DNA of 64,000 nt from Vibrio cyclitrophicus (GCF_024347435.1 NZ_AP025480.1:868001-932000), one strand, 5' to 3'; shown: positions 1-9,764, counted from the first letter of the stretch. Made by a program: numbers and translations. Notes: generated from the sequence alone by a model not told the origin.

Positions 1-629
1 CCGATGTTACCTAACCAAGATTGAGCCATCGTCATTTGCATAATCAGGCTAATGACCATACCAATACCAGCGGCAAGGAAACCTGCCTTCCAGCCGAAAG
101 AGTCGACTGCAGCGCCTGAAATTAAGCCACCAAGTAGTGCGCCTAAGTTAATGCCCATGTAGAAAATGGTGAAAGCACCGTCACGTCGGTTATCGCCTTC
201 TTGGTACAGATCGCCAACCATGGTCGAGATGTTTGGTTTAAACATGCCGTTACCACTGATAAGCAGCGCTAAACCAAGGTAAAGAGCGTTTACTTGGTCT
301 AAGCCAATAAAACCATTGGGCAGAGCAAGTGTAAATTGACCAAGTGCCATTAATAGGCCACCAATCAAGATCGATTTACGTTGACCTAGGTAATTATCGG
401 CAATCCAGCCACCAATTAATGGTGTGATATAGACTAAACCGGTGTAAATACCATAGAGATCGAGTGCGTCTTTTGTTGACCAACCAAGTCCACCGTTGAG
501 GGTAGTGTCAGTTAAGAATAAAACCAGAATTGCACGCATCGCATAGTAGGAAAAACGTTCCCATAGCTCTGTGCTAAAAAGTAGAAATAGGCCTCTAGGG
601 TGGCCAAAAATGTTGTGATTGCTTGGCAT
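1..629 (-). CDS. POT/PTR family proton-dependent oligopeptide symporter (N-terminal part)
   Basis: Inner-membrane H+-coupled di/tripeptide importer of the POT (PTR2) branch of the major facilitator superfamily. The first about 209 residues are present and the gene leaves the window at its left edge. The translation starts MPSNHNIFGHPRGL and carries the POT proton-coupling motif ExxER (ELWERFSYYAMR, about residues 21-32). Several hydrophobic helices follow, and a GNGMFKPNIS segment near residue 150 is typical of the family. The ATG at 629 is the only reasonable start. Substrate range, and whether it is the DtpA or DtpB type, cannot be told from the fragment. The family call is safe. Confidence 0.85.
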   Translation of the reverse strand, partial: MPSNHNIFGHPRGLFLLFSTELWERFSYYAMRAILVLFLTDTTLNGGLGWSTKDALDLYGIYTGLVYITPLIGGWIADNYLGQRKSILIGGLLMALGQFTLALPNGFIGLDQVNALYLGLALLISGNGMFKPNISTMVGDLYQEGDNRRDGAFTIFYMGINLGALLGGLISGAAVDSFGWKAGFLAAGIGMVISLIMQMTMAQSWLGNI

Positions 630-1119
630 AAGTTTTACTAATTTTAGGTATTAAAAGATTTTATAGTTACTTATGTATACAGAGTAGAATAACCATCTGC
701 AATAGGTGTGTTTTATGGTTACGACAACTTATTTTTTATAAGTGAATGATAATGTGAGGTTTTCTTTGTAATGTCACCCAGTTAACGCGTGCTGCAAACT
801 AATTTTTCAAATTTGGTTTGGTGGCGTAATAAACAATTCAAGCGCGCCCCTGAATGGTTTAATTGTTATGTATCAGTTTGGTGTATTGCTTCGGGTTTTA
901 AAGAGTATGCTATGCACAATAGGAGTGGCGTACACACGCTTACAATAATGCACCTTTTTATCTGAAAACGATCCCTGTACAATGCTTAACCACTTTTGCT
1001 ACCTATAACTTTTTGTTGATAAATTGGTCTGCTACGCATTATTTCTTGCTTGCTCGATTCATTTTATTAATGGCGATTCAACCGTTTTAGGCATGTGGTA
1101 AAATATCTAAAAATATAAA
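630..1119. other. 490-bp intergenic region between divergent peptide transporter and rfaH
   Basis: No convincing gene. It must hold the two divergent promoters. A weak rfaH promoter candidate is TTCAAC (1077-1082), 16 bp, TAAAAT (1099-1104). An AT-rich stretch just upstream of the transporter start probably serves that gene. No strong terminator or operator was recognised. Confidence 0.5.
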
Positions 1120-1131
1120 ATGGCTAGTAAA

Positions 1132-1638
1132 ATGAAACGTTGGTATTTACTTTACTGTAAGCGTGGTGATCAAAAACGCGCGCAGTTGCACTTAGAAAAT
1201 CAAGGGGTGGAGTGTTTTTATCCCCAAGTAGAAGTTGAAAAGGTTGTTCGAGGGAAAGAAAAGCAGGTCAAAGAACCGTTATTTCCATCTTACATCTTTG
1301 TTCGCTTTGATTATGAGCAAGGCCCAAGTTTTACGACGGTTCGCTCTACTCGTGGTGTTGTCGACTTTATTAAATTCGGATCTAGGCCACATGAAGTACA
1401 AGGTGATTTAGTGTTTGAGCTTAAAGAGTTCGAGAAATGTTTTAGTGACGATACTGAAGACTGTTGTATTGAGTTTGAATCAGGGCAAGTCGTGAAAATT
1501 AAGAGTGGTCAGTTTGCTGGTATTGAGGCTATCTATCATCAAAAAGATGGTGAGGCGCGTTCTATCATGTTAGTTAAGATGATCAGTCAAGTGGTACCTG
1601 TCAGTATTGAGAACGAGGCACTTCAAGCCCAAGCATAA
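1132..1638 (+). CDS. rfaH: Transcription antiterminator RfaH
   Basis: Operon-specific NusG paralogue that loads on RNA polymerase at ops sites and promotes elongation and translation of long surface-polysaccharide and secretion operons. The N-terminal NGN domain begins WYLLYCKRG and continues with EPLFPSYIFVRFD. The C-terminal part ends in the KOW-like segment containing GQFAGIEAIY, followed by DGEARSIMLV, and closely resembles E. coli RfaH. Start choice: ATG at 1132 (MKRWYLL) matches homologues, which begin three residues before WYLLY. An in-frame ATG at 1120 would add four residues. Neither start has a clear Shine-Dalgarno. No ops element was found in the window, so its targets lie elsewhere. 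Confidence 0.9.
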   Translation: MKRWYLLYCKRGDQKRAQLHLENQGVECFYPQVEVEKVVRGKEKQVKEPLFPSYIFVRFDYEQGPSFTTVRSTRGVVDFIKFGSRPHEVQGDLVFELKEFEKCFSDDTEDCCIEFESGQVVKIKSGQFAGIEAIYHQKDGEARSIMLVKMISQVVPVSIENEALQAQA

Positions 1639-1664
1639 GCGCAAGAATAAAAACAAGGCTTAAT

Positions 1665-1690
1665 AAAAAAGGCGCATTATGCGCCTTTTT
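1665..1690. terminator. Bidirectional terminator between rfaH and asnB
   Basis: An A6 run, a GGCGC/GCGCC stem around ATTAT and a T5 run lie between the convergent ends of rfaH and asnB. The A and T tracts let it work on both strands. Confidence 0.8.
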
Positions 1691-1720
1691 AGTGTTTAGC
1701 ATTTATTCAAACGAAATCTC

Positions 1721-3385
1721 TTAGTAAGAGTCGTTGTGAACGGCTTGTACCGCACGACCAGATGGGTCTACACAGTTTTTGAATGACTCATCCCATTCAA
1801 TGGCTTTCGCAGATGAACAGGCAACCGAAGGACCGCCAGGGACACATTCTGCTGCTGATTCTAGAGGGAATAACTCTTCGAAGATCTCACGGTAAGCGTA
1901 ACCTTCTTTGGTTGTTGGCGTGTTGTAAGGGAAGCGGAATTTAGCGGCTTCCATTTGTTGATCCGTTACTTTTGCTTCAGCCGTTGCTTTCAACGTATCG
2001 ATCCAATCGTAGCCAACGCCGTCAGAGAACTGTTCTTTTTGACGCCAAGCGATTGAGTCTGGTAGGTAGTCTTCAAAACACTCACGTAGGATGTGTTTCT
2101 CCATCTTACCGTTACCACACATTTTATCTTCAGGGTTCAGACGCATTGCTACATCAATGAACTCTTTATCTAAGAATGGTACACGACCTTCAACGCCCCA
2201 TGCCGCCAGTGATTTGTTTGCACGAGCACAGTCGAACATGCTTAGAGCAAGTAGCTTACGTACTGTCTCTTCATGGAACTCTTTTGCGTTTGGTGCTTTA
2301 TGGAAGTATAGGTAACCACCAAAGATCTCATCAGCACCTTCGCCAGACAGTACCATTTTGATGCCCATTGCTTTGATCTTACGAGCAAGTAAGTACATCG
2401 GCGTTGATGCACGAATCGTCGTTACATCGTAAGTCTCGATGTGGTAAATAACATCACGGATGGCATCTAAGCCTTCCTGAATGGTGTAAGTCATCTCGTG
2501 GTGCACTGTACCGATCTTGTCTGCAACTTCACGAGCAGCGATAAGATCTGGTGCGCCTTCAAGGCCAACAGCGAATGAGTGCAGTTGTGGCCACCAAGCT
2601 TCAGATTGCTCATCATCTTCGATACGCATTGCTGCAAAGCGTTTAGCGACTGCTGAAGTAATTGATGAATCAAGGCCTCCAGATAGAAGTACACCGTAAG
2701 GAACATCAGTCATTAGTTGACGTTTAACGGCTGCTTCTAGCGCTTCAGTTAGTTCTTCTTTGCTTGTGCTGTTGCCTTGTACCGCAGCGTACTCGTTCCA
2801 ATCGCGGATGTAATAGCGTTGAGGTTCTGCATCTTTTGAAGAGTAGAAGCTACCCGGAGGGAATTCACTGATTGTTTTACATACTTCAACCAATGCTTTC
2901 ATCTCTGAAGCAACGTAGTAGTTGCCGTGCTCATCGTAACCTTGATAAAGCGGGATAATACCAATATGGTCGCGGCCCACTAGGTACTCGTCTTTCTCTT
3001 CGTCGTATAAAACGAATGCGAAAATACCGTTAAGCTCTTCTAAAAGGTCTGCGCCCATTTCTTGGTATAACGCTAGGATTACTTCACAGTCAGAATCTGT
3101 CTGAAACTGGTACTTATCTTCATAGCGTGCACGAAGTTCTTTGTGGTTATAAATTTCGCCGTTCACTGCAAGAATGTGTTTTTTATCTTGGCTGTATAGT
3201 GGCTGTGCGCCACTGTTCAGGCCAACGATAGCCAAACGTTCGTGAGCGAGGATTGCTTTTTCACCAGCGTAGATACCAGACCAGTCTGGACCACGGTGAC
3301 GAAGCTTCTTTGACATTTCTAAAGCAATAGGGCGAAGTGCTGCGGCATCACTTTTAATGTCGAGAATGCCAAATACTGAACACAT
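1721..3385 (-). CDS. asnB: Asparagine synthase B (glutamine-hydrolysing)
   Basis: Cytoplasmic enzyme making asparagine from aspartate, ATP and glutamine. At 554 residues it has the usual AsnB length. The N-terminal class II glutaminase keeps the nucleophile Cys2 (MCSVFGI), and NGEIYN and SDCEV are near residues 75-102. The C-terminal synthetase domain carries the PP-loop SGGLDSS at 235-241. It appears monocistronic, with about 235 bp of upstream sequence and a terminator shared with convergent rfaH. Confidence 0.96.
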   Translation of the reverse strand: MCSVFGILDIKSDAAALRPIALEMSKKLRHRGPDWSGIYAGEKAILAHERLAIVGLNSGAQPLYSQDKKHILAVNGEIYNHKELRARYEDKYQFQTDSDCEVILALYQEMGADLLEELNGIFAFVLYDEEKDEYLVGRDHIGIIPLYQGYDEHGNYYVASEMKALVEVCKTISEFPPGSFYSSKDAEPQRYYIRDWNEYAAVQGNSTSKEELTEALEAAVKRQLMTDVPYGVLLSGGLDSSITSAVAKRFAAMRIEDDEQSEAWWPQLHSFAVGLEGAPDLIAAREVADKIGTVHHEMTYTIQEGLDAIRDVIYHIETYDVTTIRASTPMYLLARKIKAMGIKMVLSGEGADEIFGGYLYFHKAPNAKEFHEETVRKLLALSMFDCARANKSLAAWGVEGRVPFLDKEFIDVAMRLNPEDKMCGNGKMEKHILRECFEDYLPDSIAWRQKEQFSDGVGYDWIDTLKATAEAKVTDQQMEAAKFRFPYNTPTTKEGYAYREIFEELFPLESAAECVPGGPSVACSSAKAIEWDESFKNCVDPSGRAVQAVHNDSY

Positions 3386-3619
3386 AGAACTTCCTTTTAA
3401 ATAATTTCTAAATTAACTGCATTCAATTTGCCATTCTGGCTAAAAAAAGCAACCAGATGTGAGCAAAAAAATAATATAAAGGGTGTTCTGTTAGAAAATA
3501 TCTAATTATTTAGTGTTTTTGGTGTTTGCTATCTAATTGTGGTCGGTTTTTTGTACAGAAACCTCCCAAAAGTGCAAAAAAACAGCAAATTTGAGAGGTT
3601 TGGCAGAGAGCATTTAAGG

Positions 3620-5206
3620 TTAGGTTTTATCGATATTTGGGTTTAGTTGTTCGCAGACGTGTCGAGCAAAACCACTACCCGCTTCGCTGTAAATATTAAA
3701 TGCCGCATCGACGCCATTCTCTTTCAGTGTTTCGAGCTGATCGGGATACTCAGCAATCGCCGCAATTTGACCTTTAAAGTGGCGTGACTTCAATTGCTCT
3801 AAGGCGGTTTGATTTCCTTGGTGATGAGGCATCGCCAAGATCACTAACTTCACGTTTGCTGTATCTAAGATACGCTCCCAGAAATCTGGGTCAGTTGCAT
3901 CGCCAGAAATAACGTTTCTTCCTAGGTTTCTATGGTTGTGTGCCGCTTCTTCACGAACTTCGACACCTAAGCTAACCTTGCCATAGCGCGAACGTAATTC
4001 ATCGTAGGCGCCAGTACCAATACGTCCCATACCTAGAATCAATACCTGTGCACGACCCGGGTCAATTCGTTTATCACGTTGGTTAAGTTTTTCAGCTGCA
4101 TGCTCTTTTAACCAGCGGCCTGATTGTTGATAAAGTTTGTGGCCCGCTTTGTTTAGAGGCGCAGCGATCAAAAACGATAGCGAAACTGCAATCGCCACAG
4201 CCACCAAGATGTCACCAGACATCCAACCCATCTTAAAGGCTAAACCGCCAACGATAAGACCAAATTCACTGTAGTTAAACAGTGATAGAGAGGCGAGTAG
4301 GGATGTTCGAACACGGAATTTGAAGCGGTTGAGTACCAAGAAGTAAAGCACGCCTTTCACTGGCAGCAACAGCAAGAATAAGATGGCGAGCATGAAGCCT
4401 TGGATAGTAGGTTGCTCGGATAACCCAATATTCAAGAAGAAGCAAACGAGGAAAAGCTCTTTGAGGTTAAACAGCGATTTCGACAGCTCTGAAGCTTTTG
4501 GGTGACCTGCTAGCAACATACCTAAGATAAGAGCGCCCAAGTCTGGTTTTACACCTACAAACTGGAACAAGCCAGCACCAACAACTAATGCGAAAAAGAT
4601 GCCGAACAGCACCAACATTTCACCGTGCCCAACCCAATCAAGGATTTTGTAGAACAGCGGACGTAAAAATGGTAAAGCGAAGAGTGCGATGGCGTACCAC
4701 TCTGGAATCTTACCTGTCGATGCGGTCAAAAAGACCACTGCAAAGATATCCTGCATGACGAGAATACCAATCGCTAGCGTGCCATAGGTCGCGTTCATTT
4801 CCCCTTTCTCTTGCAGAGACTTTACCGCGAATACGGTACTAGAGAATGAGAGAGCGAAACCGAGTAGAACGATTTGTTCTATCGACATTGCTGCTAGAGA
4901 CGAAATACCTAAGAATTTAAAACCAAACAGGGCTACAGCAAAAAACAGAGTGGATAAAAGGTTATGGATGGTAGCACCGGCCCAGATCTCTTTAGAGAGT
5001 AGGGTTTTGATGTCTAGCTTTAAGCCAATAGTAAATAGGAGCAGGGTGACACCAAGGTCAGCCAAGGTAATGATGGTGTCATTGGTTTCAAAACCCAGAG
5101 CAAATAGCCCAAAACCAGCGACCAAAAAGCCGACCAATGGGGGAAGGTGACACTTTAAAGCAATAAATCCTGCAATAAACGCAGTGGATATTAATATAAG
5201 TTCCAT
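3620..5206 (-). CDS. CPA2-family cation:proton antiporter with TrkA-N domain (KefB/RosB-like)
   Basis: Inner-membrane monovalent cation/H+ exchanger, 528 residues. About the first 370 residues are hydrophobic helices of the Na_H_Exchanger type, with LLLFTIGLKLD near residue 60. A cytoplasmic RCK/TrkA-N domain follows from about residue 385, with nucleotide-binding GMGRIGTGA. It resembles KefB/KefC and YbaL, but the ion and a glutathione-control role cannot be assigned. The downstream gap has only a poor imperfect hairpin, so its terminator is unclear. It is separated from the nag genes by a strong terminator. Confidence 0.85.
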   Translation of the reverse strand: MELILISTAFIAGFIALKCHLPPLVGFLVAGFGLFALGFETNDTIITLADLGVTLLLFTIGLKLDIKTLLSKEIWAGATIHNLLSTLFFAVALFGFKFLGISSLAAMSIEQIVLLGFALSFSSTVFAVKSLQEKGEMNATYGTLAIGILVMQDIFAVVFLTASTGKIPEWYAIALFALPFLRPLFYKILDWVGHGEMLVLFGIFFALVVGAGLFQFVGVKPDLGALILGMLLAGHPKASELSKSLFNLKELFLVCFFLNIGLSEQPTIQGFMLAILFLLLLPVKGVLYFLVLNRFKFRVRTSLLASLSLFNYSEFGLIVGGLAFKMGWMSGDILVAVAIAVSLSFLIAAPLNKAGHKLYQQSGRWLKEHAAEKLNQRDKRIDPGRAQVLILGMGRIGTGAYDELRSRYGKVSLGVEVREEAAHNHRNLGRNVISGDATDPDFWERILDTANVKLVILAMPHHQGNQTALEQLKSRHFKGQIAAIAEYPDQLETLKENGVDAAFNIYSEAGSGFARHVCEQLNPNIDKT

Positions 5207-5232
5207 AACTTGTTGTTGTAGTTCCCTAGCTT

Positions 5233-5267
5233 AAAAAAACGGGCCGTGTTTATACAAACACGGCCCG
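5233..5267 (-). terminator. Terminator of the nagA-nagC transcript
   Basis: Perfect 12-bp stem (5240-5251 with 5256-5267) around a 4-nt loop. On the minus strand it is followed by seven T at 5239-5233. It ends the nagA-nagC operon and isolates it from the downstream antiporter gene. Confidence 0.88.
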
Positions 5268-5290
5268 CGGACAATCAGAATTGTTTTTCT

Positions 5291-6505
5291 TTAGTCTTCG
5301 AGTAGCTTTTGAAGTAACACACCGTTGAGCATGGCGCGCTTGATCATGGCAAAAGCTCCCATCGTAGGATGTTTATCGATCTGAGATGCTACAATAGGCA
5401 GGCCGCTATGGAAAGCCGTTAACGACTGATTCTCAACATTGCGCTTAATCGCAGGGAAAACAATCTCTTGTGCCTTAGTTATATCACCAGCAATGATAAC
5501 TTTCTGAGGGTTAAATAAGTTAATCGTCATTGCGATAGCCTTACCTAACTGATTTCCTACTCGAACTAAGCTTTGCTTCGCTAGTTCATCACCATTAATC
5601 GCGTGGTCACAAACATCTTGAATCGTAATATGTTCAAGCTCGGTCAAAGAAGACTCATAGCCTTGCTTAATCAGCTTCTGTACTCGCTCAACAATGGCCG
5701 GGTTTGCCGCTACTGTTTCAAGACAGCCGAAGTTACCACATTGGCATTGCTCGCCGAGCGGATCTATTTGGATATGACCAATTTCACCCACGTTGCGGTT
5801 ATGGCCTAGGAAAACTTGACCATTTACAATAATGCCGGCACCTGTACCGCGGTGAACACTAACTAAAATAGAGTCTTGGCTATCTTTACTCGCACCGAAG
5901 TAGTGCTCAGCAAGTGCCATTCCTCTAACGTCATTACCCACAAAACAAGCAACATGGAATGTGTCACGAATAATGTCGCTTAATGCTAGGTTATCGATGT
6001 CTGTGTTTGGCATGTACTCAACAACACCTGTTGTTGGGTTAACCAAGCCAGGAAGAGTGACACCAATGGCAATCAACTGATCGATCTTTGGTTGATGTTC
6101 AGCAATGAAAGCCTTCAAGCTATTGACCAAGCCTTGGGTAAGGTCTGATTGGTCTGAATAATTCAGGTCTTGTTGTTGGAAAGCCAATTCACGACCGCCA
6201 AGGTCATGCAGGCTTATTTGAATGTAGTCTCGCCCCAAACGCACAGCAACAGAATGAAAGGGTTCTACTTCTGTGGTTAGGGAAATAGCGCGTCTACCGC
6301 CAGTAGACGCTTGCTGCGCAACCTCTTTAATTAGGCCGCGTTCTAAAAGTTGGCGGGTAATTTTTGTAACACTTGCCGGTGCGAGTTGGCTTACATCAGC
6401 CACTTGTATACGACTGATAGGCCCTTGTTGGTCTATAAGTCGGTATACCGCCGCACTGTTTAGTTGTTTAACTAAGTCTACGTTACCTATTTGTCCGCCA
6501 TTCAT
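5291..6505 (-). CDS. nagC: N-acetylglucosamine repressor NagC (ROK family)
   Basis: Transcriptional repressor that releases DNA when it binds N-acetylglucosamine-6-phosphate. It has 404 residues: an N-terminal winged-helix region (about 20-75) and a ROK sugar-kinase-like domain with the zinc motif CQCGNFGCLE at about 253-262. It lies 2 bp downstream of nagA on the same strand, so the two are almost certainly cotranscribed and NagC controls its own synthesis through the operator upstream of nagA/nagE. The start MNGGQIGNVDLVKQLN agrees with homologues. Confidence 0.95.
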   Translation of the reverse strand: MNGGQIGNVDLVKQLNSAAVYRLIDQQGPISRIQVADVSQLAPASVTKITRQLLERGLIKEVAQQASTGGRRAISLTTEVEPFHSVAVRLGRDYIQISLHDLGGRELAFQQQDLNYSDQSDLTQGLVNSLKAFIAEHQPKIDQLIAIGVTLPGLVNPTTGVVEYMPNTDIDNLALSDIIRDTFHVACFVGNDVRGMALAEHYFGASKDSQDSILVSVHRGTGAGIIVNGQVFLGHNRNVGEIGHIQIDPLGEQCQCGNFGCLETVAANPAIVERVQKLIKQGYESSLTELEHITIQDVCDHAINGDELAKQSLVRVGNQLGKAIAMTINLFNPQKVIIAGDITKAQEIVFPAIKRNVENQSLTAFHSGLPIVASQIDKHPTMGAFAMIKRAMLNGVLLQKLLED

Positions 6506-6507
6506 AC

Positions 6508-7644
6508 TTAATTGTGCTCGTATTGTCCGTTAACAACAGTCGCTTTAACGTTAAAGTCTCGGTCAAATACGGCAAGGTTTGCAACCATGCCTTTTTTGAT
6601 TCGACCTAGCTTGCTTTCTACACCGATAGCCTGAGCTGGGTATAGCGTAGCCATGCGAAGAGCTTCGTCTAAAGCGATACCAGCGTGCTCAACTGTATTC
6701 TGAACTGCTTCAATCATAGTCAGAGCTGAGCCGCCCAGTGTGCCGTTTTCATCAACACACTTACCATCACGGTAATATACTTTCTTACCGACAAAAATAA
6801 AGTATTCCATGTCAGCACCTGCAGGAGCTGTGGCATCCGTCACTAATACCAACTTTTCTCCTTTTATTTTATGTGCAATTCGGATGTTTGCGTAATCAAC
6901 GTGGAAACCGTCAGCGATGATGCCAGCGTAAACTTCAGGCGTGTCGTAAATCGCGCCAACAACGCCAGGTTCACGACCAACCATAGGTGTCATAGCGTTG
7001 AACAGGTGAGTCGCGAAAGTGATGCCTGATTCAAAGCCTTGACGCGCTTCAGCGTAAGTGGCATTGGTGTGGCCGATAGAAACCACTACGCCAGCTTTGT
7101 GTAGACGCTCAATATGTTCTGGGTCGTTGAGCTCAGGAGCCAGTGTTACTTTGGCCACAAGGTCACTGTTTTCACAGATAAGCTCAATCATTTCATTGTC
7201 AGATTTACGAATGTGATCGACACTGTGGATGCCTTTTTTCGCAACGTTTAGATATGGGCCTTCAAGGTGCAAACCTAAAGACTGGTTTTGGTATTGGTTG
7301 TGGTATTCACGAGCTGCCGTAATAACCGCGCGCATATCTTCGTCCGAAGAGGTGATTAGCGTAGGTAAAAAGCTAGTACAGCCCGATTTAAGGTTTGCTT
7401 TATGCATGATCTGCATTGTGTCAGCAGTGATCTCATCATTCAGCATTACACCGCCACAGCCATTCAGTTGTAGATCAATAAAACCCGGGCTTAGATTTGT
7501 ACCATCTAGGTCACGGACCTCGATTCCTTCTGGTAATTCAGAGATAGGATAGACTTTTTTGATCAGTTCGTTTTCAATTACAACAGCATGATCGGTTAGA
7601 ACATCACTACCAGTGTAAATTTTACAGTTACTTAGCGCGTACAT
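6508..7644 (-). CDS. nagA: N-acetylglucosamine-6-phosphate deacetylase
   Basis: Amidohydrolase that converts GlcNAc-6-P to glucosamine-6-P and acetate, the first cytoplasmic step after PTS import. It is full length at 378 residues. Metal and catalytic positions are recognisable: HLEGP with Glu128, His192 (IGHTNA), His213 (THLFNAM) and the catalytic Asp270 (LVTDA). It is the first gene of nagA-nagC and divergent from nagE. No nagB deaminase is adjacent, so that step must be encoded elsewhere in the genome. Confidence 0.96.
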   Translation of the reverse strand: MYALSNCKIYTGSDVLTDHAVVIENELIKKVYPISELPEGIEVRDLDGTNLSPGFIDLQLNGCGGVMLNDEITADTMQIMHKANLKSGCTSFLPTLITSSDEDMRAVITAAREYHNQYQNQSLGLHLEGPYLNVAKKGIHSVDHIRKSDNEMIELICENSDLVAKVTLAPELNDPEHIERLHKAGVVVSIGHTNATYAEARQGFESGITFATHLFNAMTPMVGREPGVVGAIYDTPEVYAGIIADGFHVDYANIRIAHKIKGEKLVLVTDATAPAGADMEYFIFVGKKVYYRDGKCVDENGTLGGSALTMIEAVQNTVEHAGIALDEALRMATLYPAQAIGVESKLGRIKKGMVANLAVFDRDFNVKATVVNGQYEHN

Positions 7645-7983
7645 AGTCAGCTAATCCTTATTTCGTGAGATCTTTTAAATTTGTTCGTTACCTAAATGTG
7701 GACTTAGTTTGCGAGCATCATTTACGTAACGATTTATCTTTTACGAGCAAACGTTTTTAAAATGAGAAACGTATTTAAGTGTTTGAAAAACAAATGAACA
7801 ATTAGTTAATTTTATAGTTTTAAGCTAATGTTTTTCGGTTGTTTATTGGCATTTTCTACCTAAAATAACCGGGCATTAACCCAATCTTTATATTTGGATT
7901 TTATCTATAAATGTTCATTTTTTTGAATGATAAAATAAGTTTTATGATCTCGCTAGCAAAAACCTCTGGATTTGGTGAAAACT

Positions 7984-7999
7984 GGTGATTAGGATCACA
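7984..7999. promoter_or_regulatory. CRP-like site upstream of nagE
   Basis: GGTGA-N6-TCACA matches the CRP consensus TGTGA-N6-TCACA at nine of ten positions. It lies about 120 bp upstream of nagE and 13 bp before the NagC-like palindrome, which fits catabolite activation of a PTS sugar operon. Confidence 0.6.
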
Positions 8000-8011
8000 A
8001 ATGGTAAGGTT

Positions 8012-8033
8012 TTAATTTGCGGAGCAAAATTAA
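8012..8033. promoter_or_regulatory. NagC-like operator
   Basis: Near-perfect palindrome TTAATTTGC-GGA-GCAAAATTAA. The AT-rich arms with a central GC/GC pair resemble ROK-family NagC operators. Its place between nagE and the nagA-nagC operon supports a NagC site. This is inferred from pattern and context. Confidence 0.6.
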
Positions 8034-8118
8034 TTGAATACACTGAATAGGACTAAATTGAGCGACTAAAATAAGTTTCTCAGACGAATTCTAAAAAATC
8101 CTATAGGGGAAACAACTG

Positions 8119-9678
8119 GTGAATATTCTAGGATATGCACAGAAGCTAGGTAAAGCGTTAATGCTACCTATCGCAACGCTTCCGATTGCGGCGCTTCTAC
8201 TACGTTTAGGTCAAGGCGATCTACTTGATATTCCATTTATGGCGCAAGCTGGTGGTGCTATCTTCGGTAACCTACCATTGCTTTTTGGTCTAGGTATCGC
8301 GATTGGTCTTTCTAAAGATGGTAACGGCGCAGCGGGTCTTGCTGGTGCAGTTGCTTACTTCGTACTAACAGCTACAGCAACGACAATTAACGCCGACGTT
8401 AACATGTCGTTCTTCGGCGGTATCTTCGCAGGTATCATCGCAGGTCACTCTTACAACGCCTTCCATGCAACACGTCTTCCTGAGTGGCTGGCTTTCTTCG
8501 CAGGTAAACGTTTAGTACCAATCATGGCCGGCTTATTTGCACTTGTTGCAGGTGCTGTGTCTGGTGTGGTTTGGCCTGGTGTTCAATCTGGTCTAGACGC
8601 ACTAGCTCACGCAGTATCAACGTCTGGCGCTGTTGGTCAATTCGTTTACGGTACTCTTAACCGTGCACTTATCCCTGTTGGTCTTCACCACGTATTGAAC
8701 TCATACTTCTGGTTTGGTATGGGCACATGTCAAGAAATCATCGTTGCTGGTCAAGGCGCATTCGCTGGTATCACTCAACTTTGTGTTGACCCTGCACTGG
8801 CTAAAACACTAGTTGTTGGTCAAGAGCACACGTTCACATTCGCTAACTCTGTTACTCCAGAAATCACAACTGTTGTGAAAGAAGTGACTGAAACAGTTAA
8901 ATCTGGCGACCTACACCGTTTCTTCGGTGGTGATAAAGGTGCTGGCGTATTCATGAACGGTTTCTTCCCTGTAATGATGTTTGGTCTACCAGGTGCTGCA
9001 CTTGCAATGTACCTAGCTGCTCCTGCTGAAAAACGTAGTCAAGTTGGTGGCGCACTGTTCTCTGTTGCATTCTGTTCATTCCTAACAGGTATCACAGAGC
9101 CGCTAGAATTCATGTTCGTATTCCTAGCTCCTGCTCTATACGCAATGCACGCTGTATTTACTGGTCTGTCTCTAGTTGTTGCTAACATGTTTGGTACTTT
9201 GCACGGTTTCGGTTTCTCTGCTGGTCTTATCGACTTCGTATTGAACTGGGGTCTAGCAACTAAACCATTCACTCTACTATTGATTGGCTTAGCATTCGGT
9301 GCTCTATACTTCTTCACTTTCTCTTTCGCAATCCGCGCTTTCAACTTGAAATCGCCAGGTCGTGAAGATGATGACGAAGCTGTAGCGGCTCCTGCTGGCG
9401 ACGCACCAAAAGGTGAGGTTGCACGCCAATACCTAAAAGCACTAGGTGGTCACGAAAACCTGACTTCAATCGATGCTTGTATCACTCGTCTACGTCTAAC
9501 GCTAAAAGACCGCTCTATCGCTGATGAAGTTGTTCTTAAGAAGCTCGGCGCTAAAGGTGTGGTTAAACTAGGTGAAAACAACCTACAGGTTATCCTAGGT
9601 CCACTAGCTGAAATTGTAGCTGGCGAAATGAAAGCTATCGGTGCAGGTGAAGACCTATCTGATGTAAAACTTCCATAG
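8119..9678 (+). CDS. nagE: PTS N-acetylglucosamine transporter, EIICB (NagE)
   Basis: Imports and phosphorylates N-acetylglucosamine. It has 519 residues: a membrane EIIC domain (about 1-400), then an EIIB domain with the phosphorylated cysteine at residue 454 (SIDACITRLRL). No EIIA domain follows, unlike the 648-residue E. coli protein, so phosphate must come from a separate glucose-type EIIA. The start is GTG at 8119, preceded by AGGGG at 8105-8109. Synteny with downstream glnS is conserved but is now interrupted by an insertion sequence. The stop codon lies before that element, so the protein is intact. Confidence 0.95.
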   Translation: MNILGYAQKLGKALMLPIATLPIAALLLRLGQGDLLDIPFMAQAGGAIFGNLPLLFGLGIAIGLSKDGNGAAGLAGAVAYFVLTATATTINADVNMSFFGGIFAGIIAGHSYNAFHATRLPEWLAFFAGKRLVPIMAGLFALVAGAVSGVVWPGVQSGLDALAHAVSTSGAVGQFVYGTLNRALIPVGLHHVLNSYFWFGMGTCQEIIVAGQGAFAGITQLCVDPALAKTLVVGQEHTFTFANSVTPEITTVVKEVTETVKSGDLHRFFGGDKGAGVFMNGFFPVMMFGLPGAALAMYLAAPAEKRSQVGGALFSVAFCSFLTGITEPLEFMFVFLAPALYAMHAVFTGLSLVVANMFGTLHGFGFSAGLIDFVLNWGLATKPFTLLLIGLAFGALYFFTFSFAIRAFNLKSPGREDDDEAVAAPAGDAPKGEVARQYLKALGGHENLTSIDACITRLRLTLKDRSIADEVVLKKLGAKGVVKLGENNLQVILGPLAEIVAGEMKAIGAGEDLSDVKLP

Positions 9679-9739
9679 TAAGGGAAGTACTTAATTAAGA
9701 CGTAAAGTTACTCTTAAGTAAGTGTCAAATTGAAAGCCT

Positions 9740-9749
9740 CCCACATGGG
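9740..9749. repeat. Left target-site duplication and left half of nagE terminator
   Basis: CCCACATGGG is repeated exactly at 11253-11262, immediately outside each IS end. Because the bases next to the ends are G and C, the true duplication could be 8 to 10 bp. The bases from 9733 (AAAGCCTCCC) are the left arm of the original nagE terminator. Confidence 0.9.
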
Positions 9750-9764
9750 CTGTCTCTTATACAC

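Larger units (their letters stand above)
7645..8118. promoter_or_regulatory. nagA/nagE divergent regulatory region
   Basis: 474-bp AT-rich region between divergent nagA and nagE, with no gene. It carries a CRP-like site (7984-7999) and a NagC-like palindrome (8012-8033), annotated separately. A second NagC site closer to nagA would be expected for looping. Several AT-rich imperfect candidates exist near 7670-7700 and 7735-7760, but none is clear by eye. Confidence 0.7.

Noticed and set aside
780..900. Integron attC-like look (TAATAAACAATTCAAGCG with AACAATT/AATTGTT arms)
   Set aside because: The required GTTRRRY and RYYYAAC core ends and the spacing of inner boxes are not present, and no cassette or integrase is nearby.
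3559..3602. 12-bp imperfect inverted repeat downstream of the CPA2 antiporter
   Set aside because: Long 20-nt loop, an internal mismatch and only a displaced T run make a terminator or operator call too weak.
8119..9678. NagE truncated by the insertion sequence (missing EIIA)
   Set aside because: The stop codon lies 71 bp before the IS and the original terminator followed it, so the EIICB form is the native one.
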